A DNA stretch of 64,000 nucleotides from Halichondria panicea (Eukaryota > Porifera > Demospongiae > Suberitida > Halichondriidae): the NCBI RefSeq assembly GCF_963675165.1, contig NC_087382.1, positions 3,325,963-3,389,962 on the forward strand, in the 5' to 3' direction. Shown here piece by piece: positions 1 to 9,996 of the stretch (positions within the stretch are counted from its first letter, which is position 1; every line of letters starts with the position of its first letter). The notes under the pieces are model-generated. The model saw nothing but the letters and a program-made list of their open reading frames with translations, was not told the origin of the DNA and ran no database searches. The translations under genes and the position numbers were made by a program.

Positions 1-2166
1 TGTACACCTGTCCAACAAACCTCCGTAGATGTCTGCTCCTGACCTGGTAGCTGTGTTGTTAGTCATGAATGTGTTGAAAGAGTTTTGAGACATTTTTTGA
101 TAGTGATCCCCATACAATTTAATTGTTTGAATGAAACAGTCAGCAAAAATGTTTTGAGTTGCATCATCTTCTGTGGCCCCTCGTCTACAGGTATCACTTT
201 GTGTGTCATCTGCCATGAATATTCCACCTCCGTACTGAGCCAAGTTTTTGTTAATCATTAACTTGACATAAAATCCATTTCCACGCTTACTTTCTTTATT
301 TTCTTTAAATAGGTACAGTTTGGAACTTTGTTGTAGATACACTCCACCTCCACTAGCATTAGCTCTGTTTGAGTCAATGTTGACGTGTGATTGAGTAAGT
401 TTAATAGTTGAAGACACTGCATAAATACCTCCACCATTCTCAGCAATGTTGTGAGCAATCCCACTTTGTTTATTTGGAGGAAGTGAATAACCATATGCAC
501 CTACGATCGGCACTGATTGGAACTCAACTCTGCTAGAATATGCATAAATCGCCCCACCATCCTGGTGTGCTGTGTTGTGATAGATCTTTATTGGCTCTTT
601 TACAATGAGTATACTCTCTCTCATAAATATCCCTCCTCCGTAGGTAGCTGTGTTGTTGGTGATGATTATTCCTTCCGTGTTAATATATATTTGACTCTGG
701 TCAGCGCTGATGGCTCCACCAAACACACCACGATTGTTACTGAGTGTTGTAGGTCCATTAAACTCGATTCGACTATTGAAAGCATAAATGGGACGACCAT
801 TGTTACTGACAATATTCATTCCAGTGAATGTTACATTTGATTGTGAAATGTTCAAACTGCCTATGTTATTAGTAATGTCAGTGTTGTTGATGATTAAGGT
901 GGAAGATTGGAAGACATCAATTGCTCCACCCTCTTTAGCAACGTTGTTTGTCAGCGTACTGTTGGAGATGGACACACTACTGCCTGAGTCAAAAATTGTA
1001 ATCGAACTACCTAAGTCAGCTCTGTTGTATGTCAGCTCACTGGATGAGATGGACACACTGCCTGAGACAATATCAATTGCTCCACCAACGTGAGCTCTGT
1101 TATTTGTCAGCTCACTGTTGGAGATGGACATACTACCTGATTCAACATAAATCGCTCCACCATTACCACCATAATAGTCAGCACTGTTGTTTATCAGCTT
1201 ACTATTGGAAATAGACACACTACCTGAGCCCAAAAAAATGGTTCCACCTCTATAGTGAGCACTGTTGTTTGTTAGCTCACTGTTGGAGATGGACACACTG
1301 CCTGAGCCAACAATAATCGCTCCACCACCCCAGTAAGCTCTGTTGTTTGTCAGCTCACTGTTGGAGATGGACACACTGCTTGAGACAACAGCAATGGCTC
1401 CACCAAACTCAGAACCTTTGTTATTTGTGAAGTTACACCAAGTGATCACTACAGTACCAGATACCACTTTTACTGCTCCTCCATTCTCAGCACTGTTGTA
1501 GTTGAACTCTGTGTTGTTGATCAGTGCGTTGTTTGATTTAATGTAAACTGCACCTCCATCATTTCTAGTGAACACACTATTTGTTATGTACACATCATCA
1601 GCCTCAATGTGCAGTGTGTGACCAGTGTTGTTCATAAAGAGAGTGCTCTCAATTGTTGCAGTTTGAGTATTAGCAATCTTAACTATGCTGGTTTCCACCT
1701 GATTGAGTAATACAAAGTCCATAAAGTAGCAGTCCTTGATAGAGACATCGTGGGCACTGTCGATGATGATGACACTTTGATCAAAGTTTTGTGGTCCAAA
1801 ATTTGCTTGAACAAAACCCAAGTTTTCAATACTCAATTCAATAATACTAACAAAAAGTATCGTACTATTGCTATGGAATCCAACTACTGTTATAGATCTA
1901 TTTGTGTTCTGGCCAGTGATTTGCACATGTGAGAAGTTACGAATCAATAATTGCTGGGTTAACACATGATCTCCAGGTAGAAAGCTCAAGGTGAGATTGA
2001 CTCCACAAGATAACAGGTCTGTTTGAACAAGCTGCTCGAGAGTGAAACAAGTTCCATTTCGATAGTCATGACACAAATCGGTTGAATCCACTGGCACAAT
2101 GTGATAGTGCTCACTCCTGGTAACAGTAGCTAGGGACAGTAGCACTAGAATACTTCTAGACAGCAT
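1..2166 (-). CDS. Secreted beta-helix repeat protein, 3' end beyond window
   Basis: One uninterrupted reading frame of 722 codons runs from the ATG at 2166-2164 to the left edge without a stop, so the C-terminus is missing. The N-terminus (MLSRSILVLLSLATVTRS) looks like a signal peptide. After about 80 residues with N-glycosylation sites come many 20-25 residue repeats built on SxSISNSxLTNNxA followed by GGAI or GGGI. This pattern is typical of right-handed parallel beta-helix (pectin-lyase-like, polymorphic outer-membrane-type) repeats, in which Asn and Gly ladders stack on each turn. The product is therefore probably extracellular; ligand and function cannot be read from the sequence. Later turns (residues 500-722) are more divergent and carry a Cys-containing stretch. 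No intron is visible. A membrane anchor may lie in the missing part. Confidence 0.8.
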   Translation of the reverse strand, partial: MLSRSILVLLSLATVTRSEHYHIVPVDSTDLCHDYRNGTCFTLEQLVQTDLLSCGVNLTLSFLPGDHVLTQQLLIRNFSHVQITGQNTNRSITVVGFHSNSTILFVSIIELSIENLGFVQANFGPQNFDQSVIIIDSAHDVSIKDCYFMDFVLLNQVETSIVKIANTQTATIESTLFMNNTGHTLHIEADDVYITNSVFTRNDGGAVYIKSNNALINNTEFNYNSAENGGAVKVVSGTVVITWCNFTNNKGSEFGGAIAVVSSSVSISNSELTNNRAYWGGGAIIVGSGSVSISNSELTNNSAHYRGGTIFLGSGSVSISNSKLINNSADYYGGNGGAIYVESGSMSISNSELTNNRAHVGGAIDIVSGSVSISSSELTYNRADLGSSITIFDSGSSVSISNSTLTNNVAKEGGAIDVFQSSTLIINNTDITNNIGSLNISQSNVTFTGMNIVSNNGRPIYAFNSRIEFNGPTTLSNNRGVFGGAISADQSQIYINTEGIIITNNTATYGGGIFMRESILIVKEPIKIYHNTAHQDGGAIYAYSSRVEFQSVPIVGAYGYSLPPNKQSGIAHNIAENGGGIYAVSSTIKLTQSHVNIDSNRANASGGGVYLQQSSKLYLFKENKESKRGNGFYVKLMINKNLAQYGGGIFMADDTQSDTCRRGATEDDATQNIFADCFIQTIKLYGDHYQKMSQNSFNTFMTNNTATRSGADIYGGLLDRCT
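930..1400 (-). repeat. Coding tandem repeat, about 69-78 bases per unit
   Basis: Six consecutive copies of a unit centred on the plus-strand core gttggagatggacacact occur at roughly 70-base spacing inside the beta-helix gene. Each unit encodes one helix turn. Units are much more alike here than in the rest of the gene, which suggests recent expansion or conversion. Confidence 0.75.
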
Positions 2167-4172
2167 ATCTGAGATTGTATGAGATGATTGTTGGCATGTT
2201 AATTATTCTGCTTCAAGAATGGTTACATCTACCTATACTGTACAATGCATGCATCCATATACACTATAGTAACTGCAACTTACTTGTTTAATGGCTTTAT
2301 TTCTATACTTTTGCTAGTCAAACAAGCTCTTTAAATATTGTGTCTTAGTGATTGCACATCCCATGCACTTAGGGGAGTTTGAAAGCACACATGTTGGCAT
2401 GGTCATTTGTTTTGTATGTTATCTGGCCTATATACGGGTAGACTCGGTACTTCCCATGTGATTCTTTAGGATAAGGGTCCAGCTGTCGGAAATAGCTATC
2501 CTGTTAGAAGCTTAAATGTAAAAGCATATGATACATATCATCGATAATTGTGTTGTACTTTTGGTATTATTTCTTAATAAAGTAATGAATGGCCTGAAGC
2601 TATAATTATTGCCAAACTGGGTGTTTCAAAATACCAAAGTCCATGATATACCGTCTTGTTCTATACCATGTACAAAATGTAGTTTAGTGGGCCATAATTA
2701 ATTGCATTCTTATTCCAATGCAAGTTGCATGTAATAATAATTATGTACATGTAAGATGCCTATAATTATAATTGATATTTCCCTTGCAGCATGCAGTTAG
2801 ATTGTTTTAACCCAACCATGCAGCATGCATCCAAACTTATCAGTAACATATCACATCAAGTCATGGTGGACTCAATCACCATACAAGTATAATTATACAG
2901 ACCTCCCACAGTGGCTGTCTGCATACAATGCAAGGTATAGTAAAACAGCATGTACATGTACACAGGCACAATCAGAAGGTAGAGTGAAGTTGAGTTATTG
3001 TGTCACAATTGCTATATACTGTTTCAATCTCTTTCTTTTTGAGTGGGTTTATATGCTGGGATTATACACGTTGTTGCGATCATTAACATAACTATGCATG
3101 AATGCAGTAACACTCATTACACGAAGAAATATTGTGCAGGAGATTGTGATGAAAATTGTGTGTACAGGAATAACTACTTCCCCAATCCCCACCCACGCAC
3201 AGTGTTCCGATATAGAAAGCAATTTGCACGACAGCTGAGGATGACTACACCCTCGTCACATATGAGGTGAGTGGTCAGCTTCTCCCACTCCCTCAGTGAC
3301 TAGTGCCCCTCCCCCCTACAGGCTGCTTATAAGACCATGCAATGCTCCTGGAAGATAGAATGATGTCATCACTGTGTTTTATAAAGTTGTTTATTTGTGT
3401 GCATTCAATTTTACAAAAATAACATTGAAACCATAAGTGCCATCGTGTGTGTAACAAGTTTTGAGTGTCTTCAATTAATGACTACACACATAATAATATA
3501 GTTCTGAGAATACATAAAGTAGCTCAGTTCTTCTCTTGTGAGGCTGTTTACAGCATCGATTTGTCGTAGTCCGGCTGAACCATGATGGTGTTTTTTAATA
3601 GGCATGCATACATGCATATACATAGATCTGTATTGATTATACCCTCAGATTAACTACCGTATAGCGGGTAATTTTCGTGGGGTAAAATATTCGTTATTTT
3701 CGTGGGCAGGCTGACCTCCACGAAATTTTATCGTAGGCGTGGCTTATCTGAACGTAGGAATGCCGTGTAGCCACGAGAAAACGAAATTTTTACTCACGAA
3801 AACTACCGTTTCTCGAGTTGAACGAATTTTCACCCCACGAAACTTACCCGCTATACGGTAGTTAGAGTACACGAATGGCTGTGCCCCTCAGTTTATTAAG
3901 ATAACGCTCCTGCATGGCAAGATAAAATGACGTACTGTTGTAATCATCACTGCCGTGTTTGTGTGTGCATGTTCATTATTCACACCTTGAACTTTTAAAC
4001 CATGATTATAGTAATTATGTGTGTACAACTACTATACTATACAAGTGCTGAGTGTCAATACACTAAGTAACTGTGCAAATGATCGAGTTATAGTGTCCAG
4101 TTAAATTATTATATAGCGATGGCAGCGCACGCATAAAAAATAGTCACGGTAATTCTTCTCTTGTGAGGCCGC
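2167..4172. other. Intergenic region with degraded fragments
   Basis: I see no convincing gene. Around 3095-3140 there is sequence like the 3' flank of the two glycosyltransferase genes (shared aacactcattacacga). Around 3510-3590 there is sequence like the 3' end of the 7TM gene. An exon-like pair with a short 51-base gap and GT/AG borders lies at about 3215-3366 (+), but no gene could be built around it. A foldback element occupies 3657-3858. Confidence 0.5.
3657..3858. mobile_element. Foldback MITE-like element, CCGTATAGCGGG ends
   Basis: The left end ccgtatagcgggtaattttc is matched in reverse complement by the right end gaaacttacccgctatacgg. The element is about 200 bases, has no ORF and is bordered by TA on both sides. 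Similar elements occur at 35628, 51534 and 56594, and a decayed one at 14204. Confidence 0.75.
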
Positions 4173-5216
4173 TCATACAAGTACAGCTGCATCCGTGGAA
4201 GTCTCCATGGCGGAGTACCTGCCCCATTCCAATGTATGAGCAGATACTAGATCTCTACCATCTTCTTGTATGCCTCGTTTGTCAACTTGTCGAAATCTGA
4301 AACTGTACCACATGTACACAAGCACACAGTAGGGGTAAAGAGTCGCTAAAGTGACTACTATGATCAGGCCAATTCTGACATCTGTCCTAGGTGTCATTCC
4401 ATTACTATTAAAGGCAAAATAAAGAATTTCTAATATCGCAATTAGAAAGTACATGAAGCACATTATCAGTTCCTTAACAAAAAGTACCGCACTTTTTCTT
4501 GAAATTAGTTTCCTTCGAACACAAAACCAAACAAGTAGAATTACATAACCAACCGAGCCTAAAAGCCCAACTGCAGGAATGGCTACAAATAGCATTATTA
4601 TTTCACTAATTCCTACAACTAATACGGTTGCTTTATTCAAACCGTGGCTTAAAATGCCACCCAGTATAAAAGGTATAGGCAGCACTATCGTTACCAGCAC
4701 TAACACCACTTCCAGTATCACCTGTTGTTTGGGTGTACGATTTACACAGCGCAGCTGTCTTCTCATACAACAGCTGCACGTTTGAGCACATAGTTTCCAT
4801 AGCAAGGTGAAGTAAGCTGTATAGCTTAGAACGGTAGCAATCCATGTTATATACACTAATCCAAAAACATGTATTCCAATAAAATAATCACAAGTTTCAG
4901 GTATACTTGTCACCAAGCCTAATCCTACCAGCAATGTTGTAGCCACAGACAAGTAGACAAATAATCTCGTGAAGAAATTGGTCTTCTTTCGACAGACGAA
5001 AACAATGCTTACAACCAGTCCGATAATACTGAATAGAAGTGCCAGAGAGAACAGCACTATCTGTGCTAATATCAACTGTGGAATAGCATCAAGTTTCAAT
5101 GAAAGTGCTGGACACTTATCATACTGTTCATCGATGGATAAGTTATTCTCTGTTGAATGTATAATATTCTCTGAGGGGTTGATTAGGTCATAGTAGTCTG
5201 AGATAATGTTTGACAT
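4173..5216 (-). CDS. Seven-transmembrane receptor-like protein
   Basis: A single-exon gene of 347 residues. The N-terminal 45 residues are polar and acidic with Asn-Xaa-Ser/Thr sites and no obvious signal peptide. Seven hydrophobic segments follow at roughly residues 47-72, 82-103, 112-140, 167-190, 200-232, 247-270 and 280-305. Basic and Cys-rich loops (RKK, CCMRRQ, RRK) lie on the presumed cytoplasmic side, and the tail of about 40 residues is hydrophilic. The layout is that of a G-protein-coupled receptor. I do not see the class A DRY or NPxxY motifs clearly, so it may belong to a lineage-specific or divergent class. A decayed second copy lies at 9236-9890, in the same position relative to the next glycosyltransferase gene, so the two genes were duplicated together. 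Confidence 0.7.
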   Translation of the reverse strand: MSNIISDYYDLINPSENIIHSTENNLSIDEQYDKCPALSLKLDAIPQLILAQIVLFSLALLFSIIGLVVSIVFVCRKKTNFFTRLFVYLSVATTLLVGLGLVTSIPETCDYFIGIHVFGLVYITWIATVLSYTAYFTLLWKLCAQTCSCCMRRQLRCVNRTPKQQVILEVVLVLVTIVLPIPFILGGILSHGLNKATVLVVGISEIIMLFVAIPAVGLLGSVGYVILLVWFCVRRKLISRKSAVLFVKELIMCFMYFLIAILEILYFAFNSNGMTPRTDVRIGLIIVVTLATLYPYCVLVYMWYSFRFRQVDKRGIQEDGRDLVSAHTLEWGRYSAMETSTDAAVLV

Positions 5217-5954
5217 CTTGGCTTATAAATCATGGCTTTAGCTACAATGTTCAGCTGTATAAGAATAAATATGGTTTAGATCTAAAAGTCAACAACACAA
5301 AGCCATATATAGCTGCTCTGTGTGTGTGCATAGTATTGTGCGTGGCAGGTGGTGCCACACAAATATACAGTAATAAAACATCGAAGTAAAACATGTGTAA
5401 TGTGAAATGTTGCTAGGATTAGCCAGGAAAAGCACGAAAAAGTGTAGAAACAAGAAACCCGGCGAGTGCATAACTCCAATCTGCTACAACGTCATTCACA
5501 TGTACGCACAGTTTACTGTTATGGACAATGAATACACTACTGCACCACGACAAACATATAACCTCGCTTCTTTAGGCATAACAATTAACAAGTGTGTCAG
5601 ACAATGCTGAAAGCTTCAAATGGGATTAAAATGTCTTGATGAGTACACTGTGACTGCTGTTTAGTATCTGAGGTGTCAGCCTGAGATCATCCCAGTTAGT
5701 TATCCATCTTGCAATACTGAGAATAGGAGGCCAAAAGTTAGTGAAAAACTCCCCAGGGGGCCTATATCTGATATGATCAAGTATACAATTAAAGATTCCC
5801 TTAAATGTTGTGCATGGGTGAGTGATTTACCCCACAATTCTATATGTTCTTGATAGCTATAGCTATATAGGAAAAAAGTACCATGCATACACGTCAGGCT
5901 AATTAGTCAATGCATGAGAACACTCATTACACGAAAAATTGCAATAATAGTTTT
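5217..5954. other. Intergenic, nothing recognised
   Basis: About 740 bases between the 7TM gene and the 3' end of the first glycosyltransferase gene. Only short overlapping ORFs in conflicting frames are present, with no splice-supported exon or structured repeat. Confidence 0.5.
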
Positions 5955-7683
5955 TTAGTGTGGGTTGTCTCTCAAACAGTCCTCTCTGTTTCTCTTGAGG
6001 AGCTCTTCCTCAGCACAGTCCATCACCACCCGATCTTTCTCCATGAAGAACTTGTTGTGGAAGAACGTCTGGTGATCTTTCTTAGGGTCGTACATATAGT
6101 CCAGTCGATGTAGGTCACCACTGGATACGATACAAATGATATGCACCATCCAACCACTGGGACAGTGCTTCTGGTTGAAATTCCTGTCTTTGAGTCTTAG
6201 CCATATGTAACTTGACACTGTAGGTGTGAATCTTGAGTATTCATAATCTTTCCCACCAGGTACTCCTGTGTGAGTGGAGATTTATAAACTATACACTGTA
6301 GAGCCTATTGTCATTAGTCTTGTGGATTGTAATTGTATTTAAAATAATATTATATATACCATCAGCTATTATAATTATGGGCAAGATTATTATGAAGTTA
6401 CCATGAGGATGACTGTATACATACTCTTTCCTACATATATAATTATATACCTGTTCTGTTGAATAAGGTAGCAACAAAATGCTCATCAGGTATTTTGGTA
6501 TCTTCCATGAATCTCCGAAACTTAACAGCCTCTTTATCATGTAGTAAATAGTTGACAAAACTTTCCGATAGTCCGTAGTATGCCATACTTTTGGCAATTG
6601 TTAGGTTAAATGGTATTGGACCCAGTTTAGAGTTTAACTGTTTTACTCTTTTTCCATTAAGAATATGCTTGTATGTCCACAATTTTTGGTCATTGTTTGT
6701 AGTGGATAATTTTACAGCTGAGGTACCGTTCAGCTTGCTTAAAGTGTGAATCATTTCTCTATTTGTTCTCAGAGGAACTTCTTTCCCACACAGAGTGATT
6801 GTATACTTCCAAGGAAATGTGTGTCGCATCTTGTAGAGATCTTCTATACAATTCATCTGAGCATCAACTATCGTATGCCAGCCCCATATGACATCTTCAA
6901 TCTTGTTGGGTACAATCACATTGGGCAGACAGTCGGCAATGGTGACCATCAGCTTCTGGAATGGTTCGATGGACTTTTTGTCATAGTGAATGCAGTACAA
7001 ATTGTGAGGTCTGTAGATGACTTTGAGAAACCGAAATATTTGATAAGGTGACTGATAAACATTTAGAGCAAATGCTAGTGGAAATTGCCGTTCTTGCTCA
7101 GACACATAGTAACCTGGGTCCAACTCTTTCTTTATCCAGTCACAGTTGCTGGCATAGCGATAAAACTCATTATCTGATGGAATTGGCCATATTTTTTCTA
7201 TCCTTGCATTGTTCACTCGTTTGATTTCATCCGAGTCACCTTTGAACAGAAGTGAACAGTTGGGTGGTAGTATGGTATCCGTGTCTTGTGGGAACCCAGA
7301 GGAAGTAATTCCCTTATCAGTTTTTTTAGGCTTCTTCATGGTAAAATTAAATTGTTTAGGTGCAGGACACAACAATGAAACTATGTTTGCCGCACTTAAG
7401 GGTGGTGTTCCGTAGTCCAATGATATCGGAACTTTAACGTGTTTCGGTGCTGGACTTGAATTTGTTGAGAGCTTCACCTGCAGAATAAGCGATTATAAAA
7501 ACTGCGAATCTGTTAATGATAGTCTTTAGAGCGGTTTTTAGTAAGTGCTAGATAGCCCCTGGCTGTATAGCTATAAAGCTACTATTCCATCTCTACCTTC
7601 ATCAGATACCACATGTAGAAAACAATGAATACTATTAGACAAAATGTAGTTCTTTTGAGTGCTGTTCCTACTAGTATTGTCAT
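5955..7683 (-). CDS. GT14 (core-2/I branching type) glycosyltransferase, copy 1
   Basis: Three exons (7683-7597, 7477-6451, 6265-5955) with GT/AG borders give 474 residues. Exon 1 encodes a short cytosolic tail and one membrane segment (TTFCLIVFIVFYMWYL), the type II anchor expected of a Golgi enzyme. After a Ser/Pro/Lys-rich stem, residues about 130-400 carry GT14 signatures: FPLAFALNVY, PHNLYCIHYDKKS, PNVIVPNKIEDVIWG, DAQMNCIEDL, WKYTITLCGKEVPLRTN, SESFVNYLL and PDEHFVATLF. The last exon supplies the C-terminal Cys-containing region (GGWxVHxICIVSSGDL-type). The family transfers GlcNAc (or xylose in related members) from UDP-sugar to glycans; the acceptor cannot be inferred. The GTG at 7477 is not the start: it is the first base triplet of exon 2 after a ctgcag acceptor. 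A near-identical paralogue lies at 9997-11707. Confidence 0.85.
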
Positions 7684-7891
7684 GCTGTACTGTGTGTAGC
7701 TAGCTAGCTACGGTAGCTAATTATCTCAACCTCTGTTGTGTGTACAGATCCGCCCCCCACATTCACACATGCTATTTTCGAATACAAGCCGCCTGAAAAA
7801 CCTTGTATTCGAGCTAAATCTAGCAATAGAGCCTCGAGCTTCAGGCACGGCCTTATATAGAGGTTGCTAAAAAAATTATTATAGCAAAAAC

Positions 7892-7952
7892 TAGCCTCGA
7901 TCCCAGGCCGCACTTCCCACTTCACTTAGGGAAAGGCCGGTGAAGGAGGCTA
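7892..7952. mobile_element. Short TAGCCTC-ended element with 9-base target duplication
   Basis: The element starts TAGCCTCGATCCCAGGCCG and ends GGAGGCTA. It is flanked by agcaaaaac at 7883-7891 and again at 7953-7961, a perfect 9-base direct repeat. At 61 bases it must be an internally deleted derivative. Confidence 0.75.
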
Positions 7953-7961
7953 AGCAAAAAC

Positions 7962-8148
7962 ATGCACATTTCAGAAATCAGAGTTCTAGCCTTGATCCCA
8001 AGGCCGATCCGTCCCGTCTCCAATTGAACGCTAGGCGGATCAGCCTGGGATCGAGGCTACCAGAGTTCTAGATCTACTAACAAAAGTCTGTCCTAAATCA
8101 CGACATTTGGAGTTCACAATTTTTTCTAACTTCAGAAGTTATTCCGTG
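7962..8148 (-). pseudogene. Bystin 3'-end fragment 1, interrupted by an element
   Basis: 7962-7986 and 8060-8148 match the last roughly 100 bases of the bystin gene (compare 11943-12050), including the stretch encoding SEVRREIVNSKCRDLG and the start of the 3' end. An inserted TAGCCTC element splits the match. The fragment lies upstream of glycosyltransferase copy 1, as the real bystin lies upstream of copy 2, so it marks an old duplication boundary. At 8148 it joins abruptly to a glycosyltransferase fragment. Confidence 0.75.
7987..8059. mobile_element. TAGCCTT/TAGCCTC-ended element in the bystin fragment
   Basis: It starts TAGCCTTGATCCCAAGGCC and ends CCTGGGATCGAGGCTA, with long complementary ends. 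Flanks are tcagagttc (7978-7986) and ccagagttc (8060-8068), eight of nine bases alike. Confidence 0.75.
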
Positions 8149-8850
8149 GTCACATGCAGTTGCTGGCATAGCGATAAAACTCATTATATCTGATGCATGA
8201 AATTGGCCATATTTGTTCTATCCTTGCATCGTTCACTCGTTTGATTTCATCTGAGTCACCTTTGAACAGCAGTGAACAGTTGGATGGTAGATCTATCTAT
8301 ATGTGTTGAGAGGAAGTAATTCCCTTATCAGCTTTTTTAGGCTTCTTCATGGCAACATTAGATGCAAGACACACTGAAACTATGTTTGCCACACTTAAGG
8401 GTGCATGGTGTTCCGTAGTCCAAGTTATTCTGTTTTGTTGATGAATCGAAGTTTTACATATCGTAAAGTTTGGACTTGAATTCACTGAGAGCTTCACCTG
8501 CAGAATAAGGCCGTGTATTAGTTCAATACTGCTATTTAGCTAGCTCAGATCCCCTGCATGGCTGTATAGTATAGGTAGCTATAAAAATAATGACTAATCC
8601 ATCTCTAGTTTGGCTACGTGCTCTTCCGAAAAGGCTGCAATGGCATTCCAAGTAAGCAAAACTAGGTTTCAATAAATACCACATGTGAGAACTACTCTCC
8701 ACAGATCACCTCAGGGCACTAATTACAGCATGAATATTGGATATGAATATCACATGCATCCACTTATGTAGCACGCAGCGCCATTAAAACAGGATGAATA
8801 CTATTAGACAACTGTAGCTCGTTTGAGTGATGTTCCCTCACGGTCATGCT
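8149..8850 (-). pseudogene. Broken GT14 glycosyltransferase fragment
   Basis: 8149-8503 matches the 5' third of exon 2 of the two intact GT14 genes, including the acceptor ctgcag at about 8498-8503 and the MKKPKKxDKGI stem. It has small insertions and deletions, and the reading frame breaks near 8300. About 8785-8847 matches exon 1 (the membrane anchor), again with changes. The catalytic region is absent. This is a third, dead unit. Confidence 0.8.
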
Positions 8851-9009
8851 GTGCTTGTGTAATGCGTAAACAAATCCGCCTACCGTCAAGCATATTGCTT
8901 ACGTTACTTTCGAACACAAGCCGCCATAAAAAAGTATTTTTTCTAGCGGCTTGTTTCCGAGAATAAGAGATAAAACACACACTGCAAATAAAATTATCAC
9001 ACAAGAATC

Positions 9010-9085
9010 ATCACATAAAAGAAAGCAACCTGCATGCACATTTCAGAAACCAAAGCTCTATATAATTATACTAACAAAAGTCTGT
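9010..9085 (-). pseudogene. Bystin 3'-end fragment 2
   Basis: Sequence here (gcaacctgcatgcacattt, then caaagctct and ctaacaaaagtctgt) matches the end of the bystin gene at 11926-11985, with a small insertion. It follows the broken glycosyltransferase in the same order as in the intact unit. Confidence 0.65.
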
Positions 9086-9235
9086 TTTAGTGTTAGTTAC
9101 ACAGTTTAGTGTTGATACAATACATTATATGCACCACAATGAACACGATATATTAACCTCGCTAATTAACATGCATATATACAGTGCTGAGCTTGAGCTG
9201 CATGTATAAAGTAGCTCAGTTCTACTTACAGCCGT

Positions 9236-9890
9236 GTTAGTCAGACTGGACCATTTCGTTAACCATCTTCTTAATTTGTATTCGGTTGAATGTCAACATA
9301 ATCATCGAGTACGTTTAGTACGGAAACTGTAGAACATGTACCCAAGCAAGCACACAGTATATAGGGGTTAAAAGAGCCGATATAGAGTGTGGTTACTATG
9401 ATCTGGCCAACTAATATCTGATTTTGATTATTGGTTAATCTGAACACATAATTGTAAGACAAGATATCACTATATGCATCTCATACATGCATGAACTAGT
9501 TCCTTATAACAAATAAATAGCACTGCACCTACCAATTATATAGTATCCTTTGAACACAAAACTTGTCTCGGCCTAGAGATTAAAGAGAATTAAGAGCCTG
9601 AGGGATATGAAACTATATAGCTATATAGTTATACTGAAGAACACTGCATGCTGTAGGAGAGGCCGTGCACCAGTTCAACCATCCGTAGTATATACCATCT
9701 CCTATAAGCACATTGACAAGCACTATATTATAGCACCAGTTAAATCGTACACTCAGGAACTGTTTGAGTATCACTTGGGTGTACGATTTACACAACACGG
9801 CTGTTTTCTCATACAGCAGCTGCATGCTTGAGCACATAGTTTCCATAGGTGGAGTATAAGCTGAAGAGTAGTAATCGATGATAGACATAA
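9236..9890 (-). pseudogene. Decayed copy of the 7TM receptor gene
   Basis: 9250-9440 matches the last membrane segment and cytosolic tail of the 7TM gene (compare 4255-4385). 9778-9850 matches the part encoding the Cys-rich cytoplasmic loop (compare 4730-4810). Stops, frameshifts and a large internal deletion leave no usable frame. Confidence 0.75.
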
Positions 9891-9996
9891 AGAGTGCTCA
9901 TAATTATGAATGCACTCCTGTTACCATGCATGCAGGCTAAAATAGCTGATTAGTTACTGCATGTGAACACTTATTATACGCAAAAAGTTGCTGTTA

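Noticed and set aside
1-2166. Bacterial contamination suggested by the polymorphic-outer-membrane-type repeats
   Set aside because: The same contig continues into intron-bearing animal genes, and the repeat class is also known in eukaryotes. The AT-rich flank resembles the rest of the window.
6443-7477. GT14 gene starting at GTG 7477 as an intronless protein
   Set aside because: The GTG follows a ctgcag acceptor, and exon 1 with a membrane anchor joins in phase. The apparent C-terminus beyond 6451 is intron.
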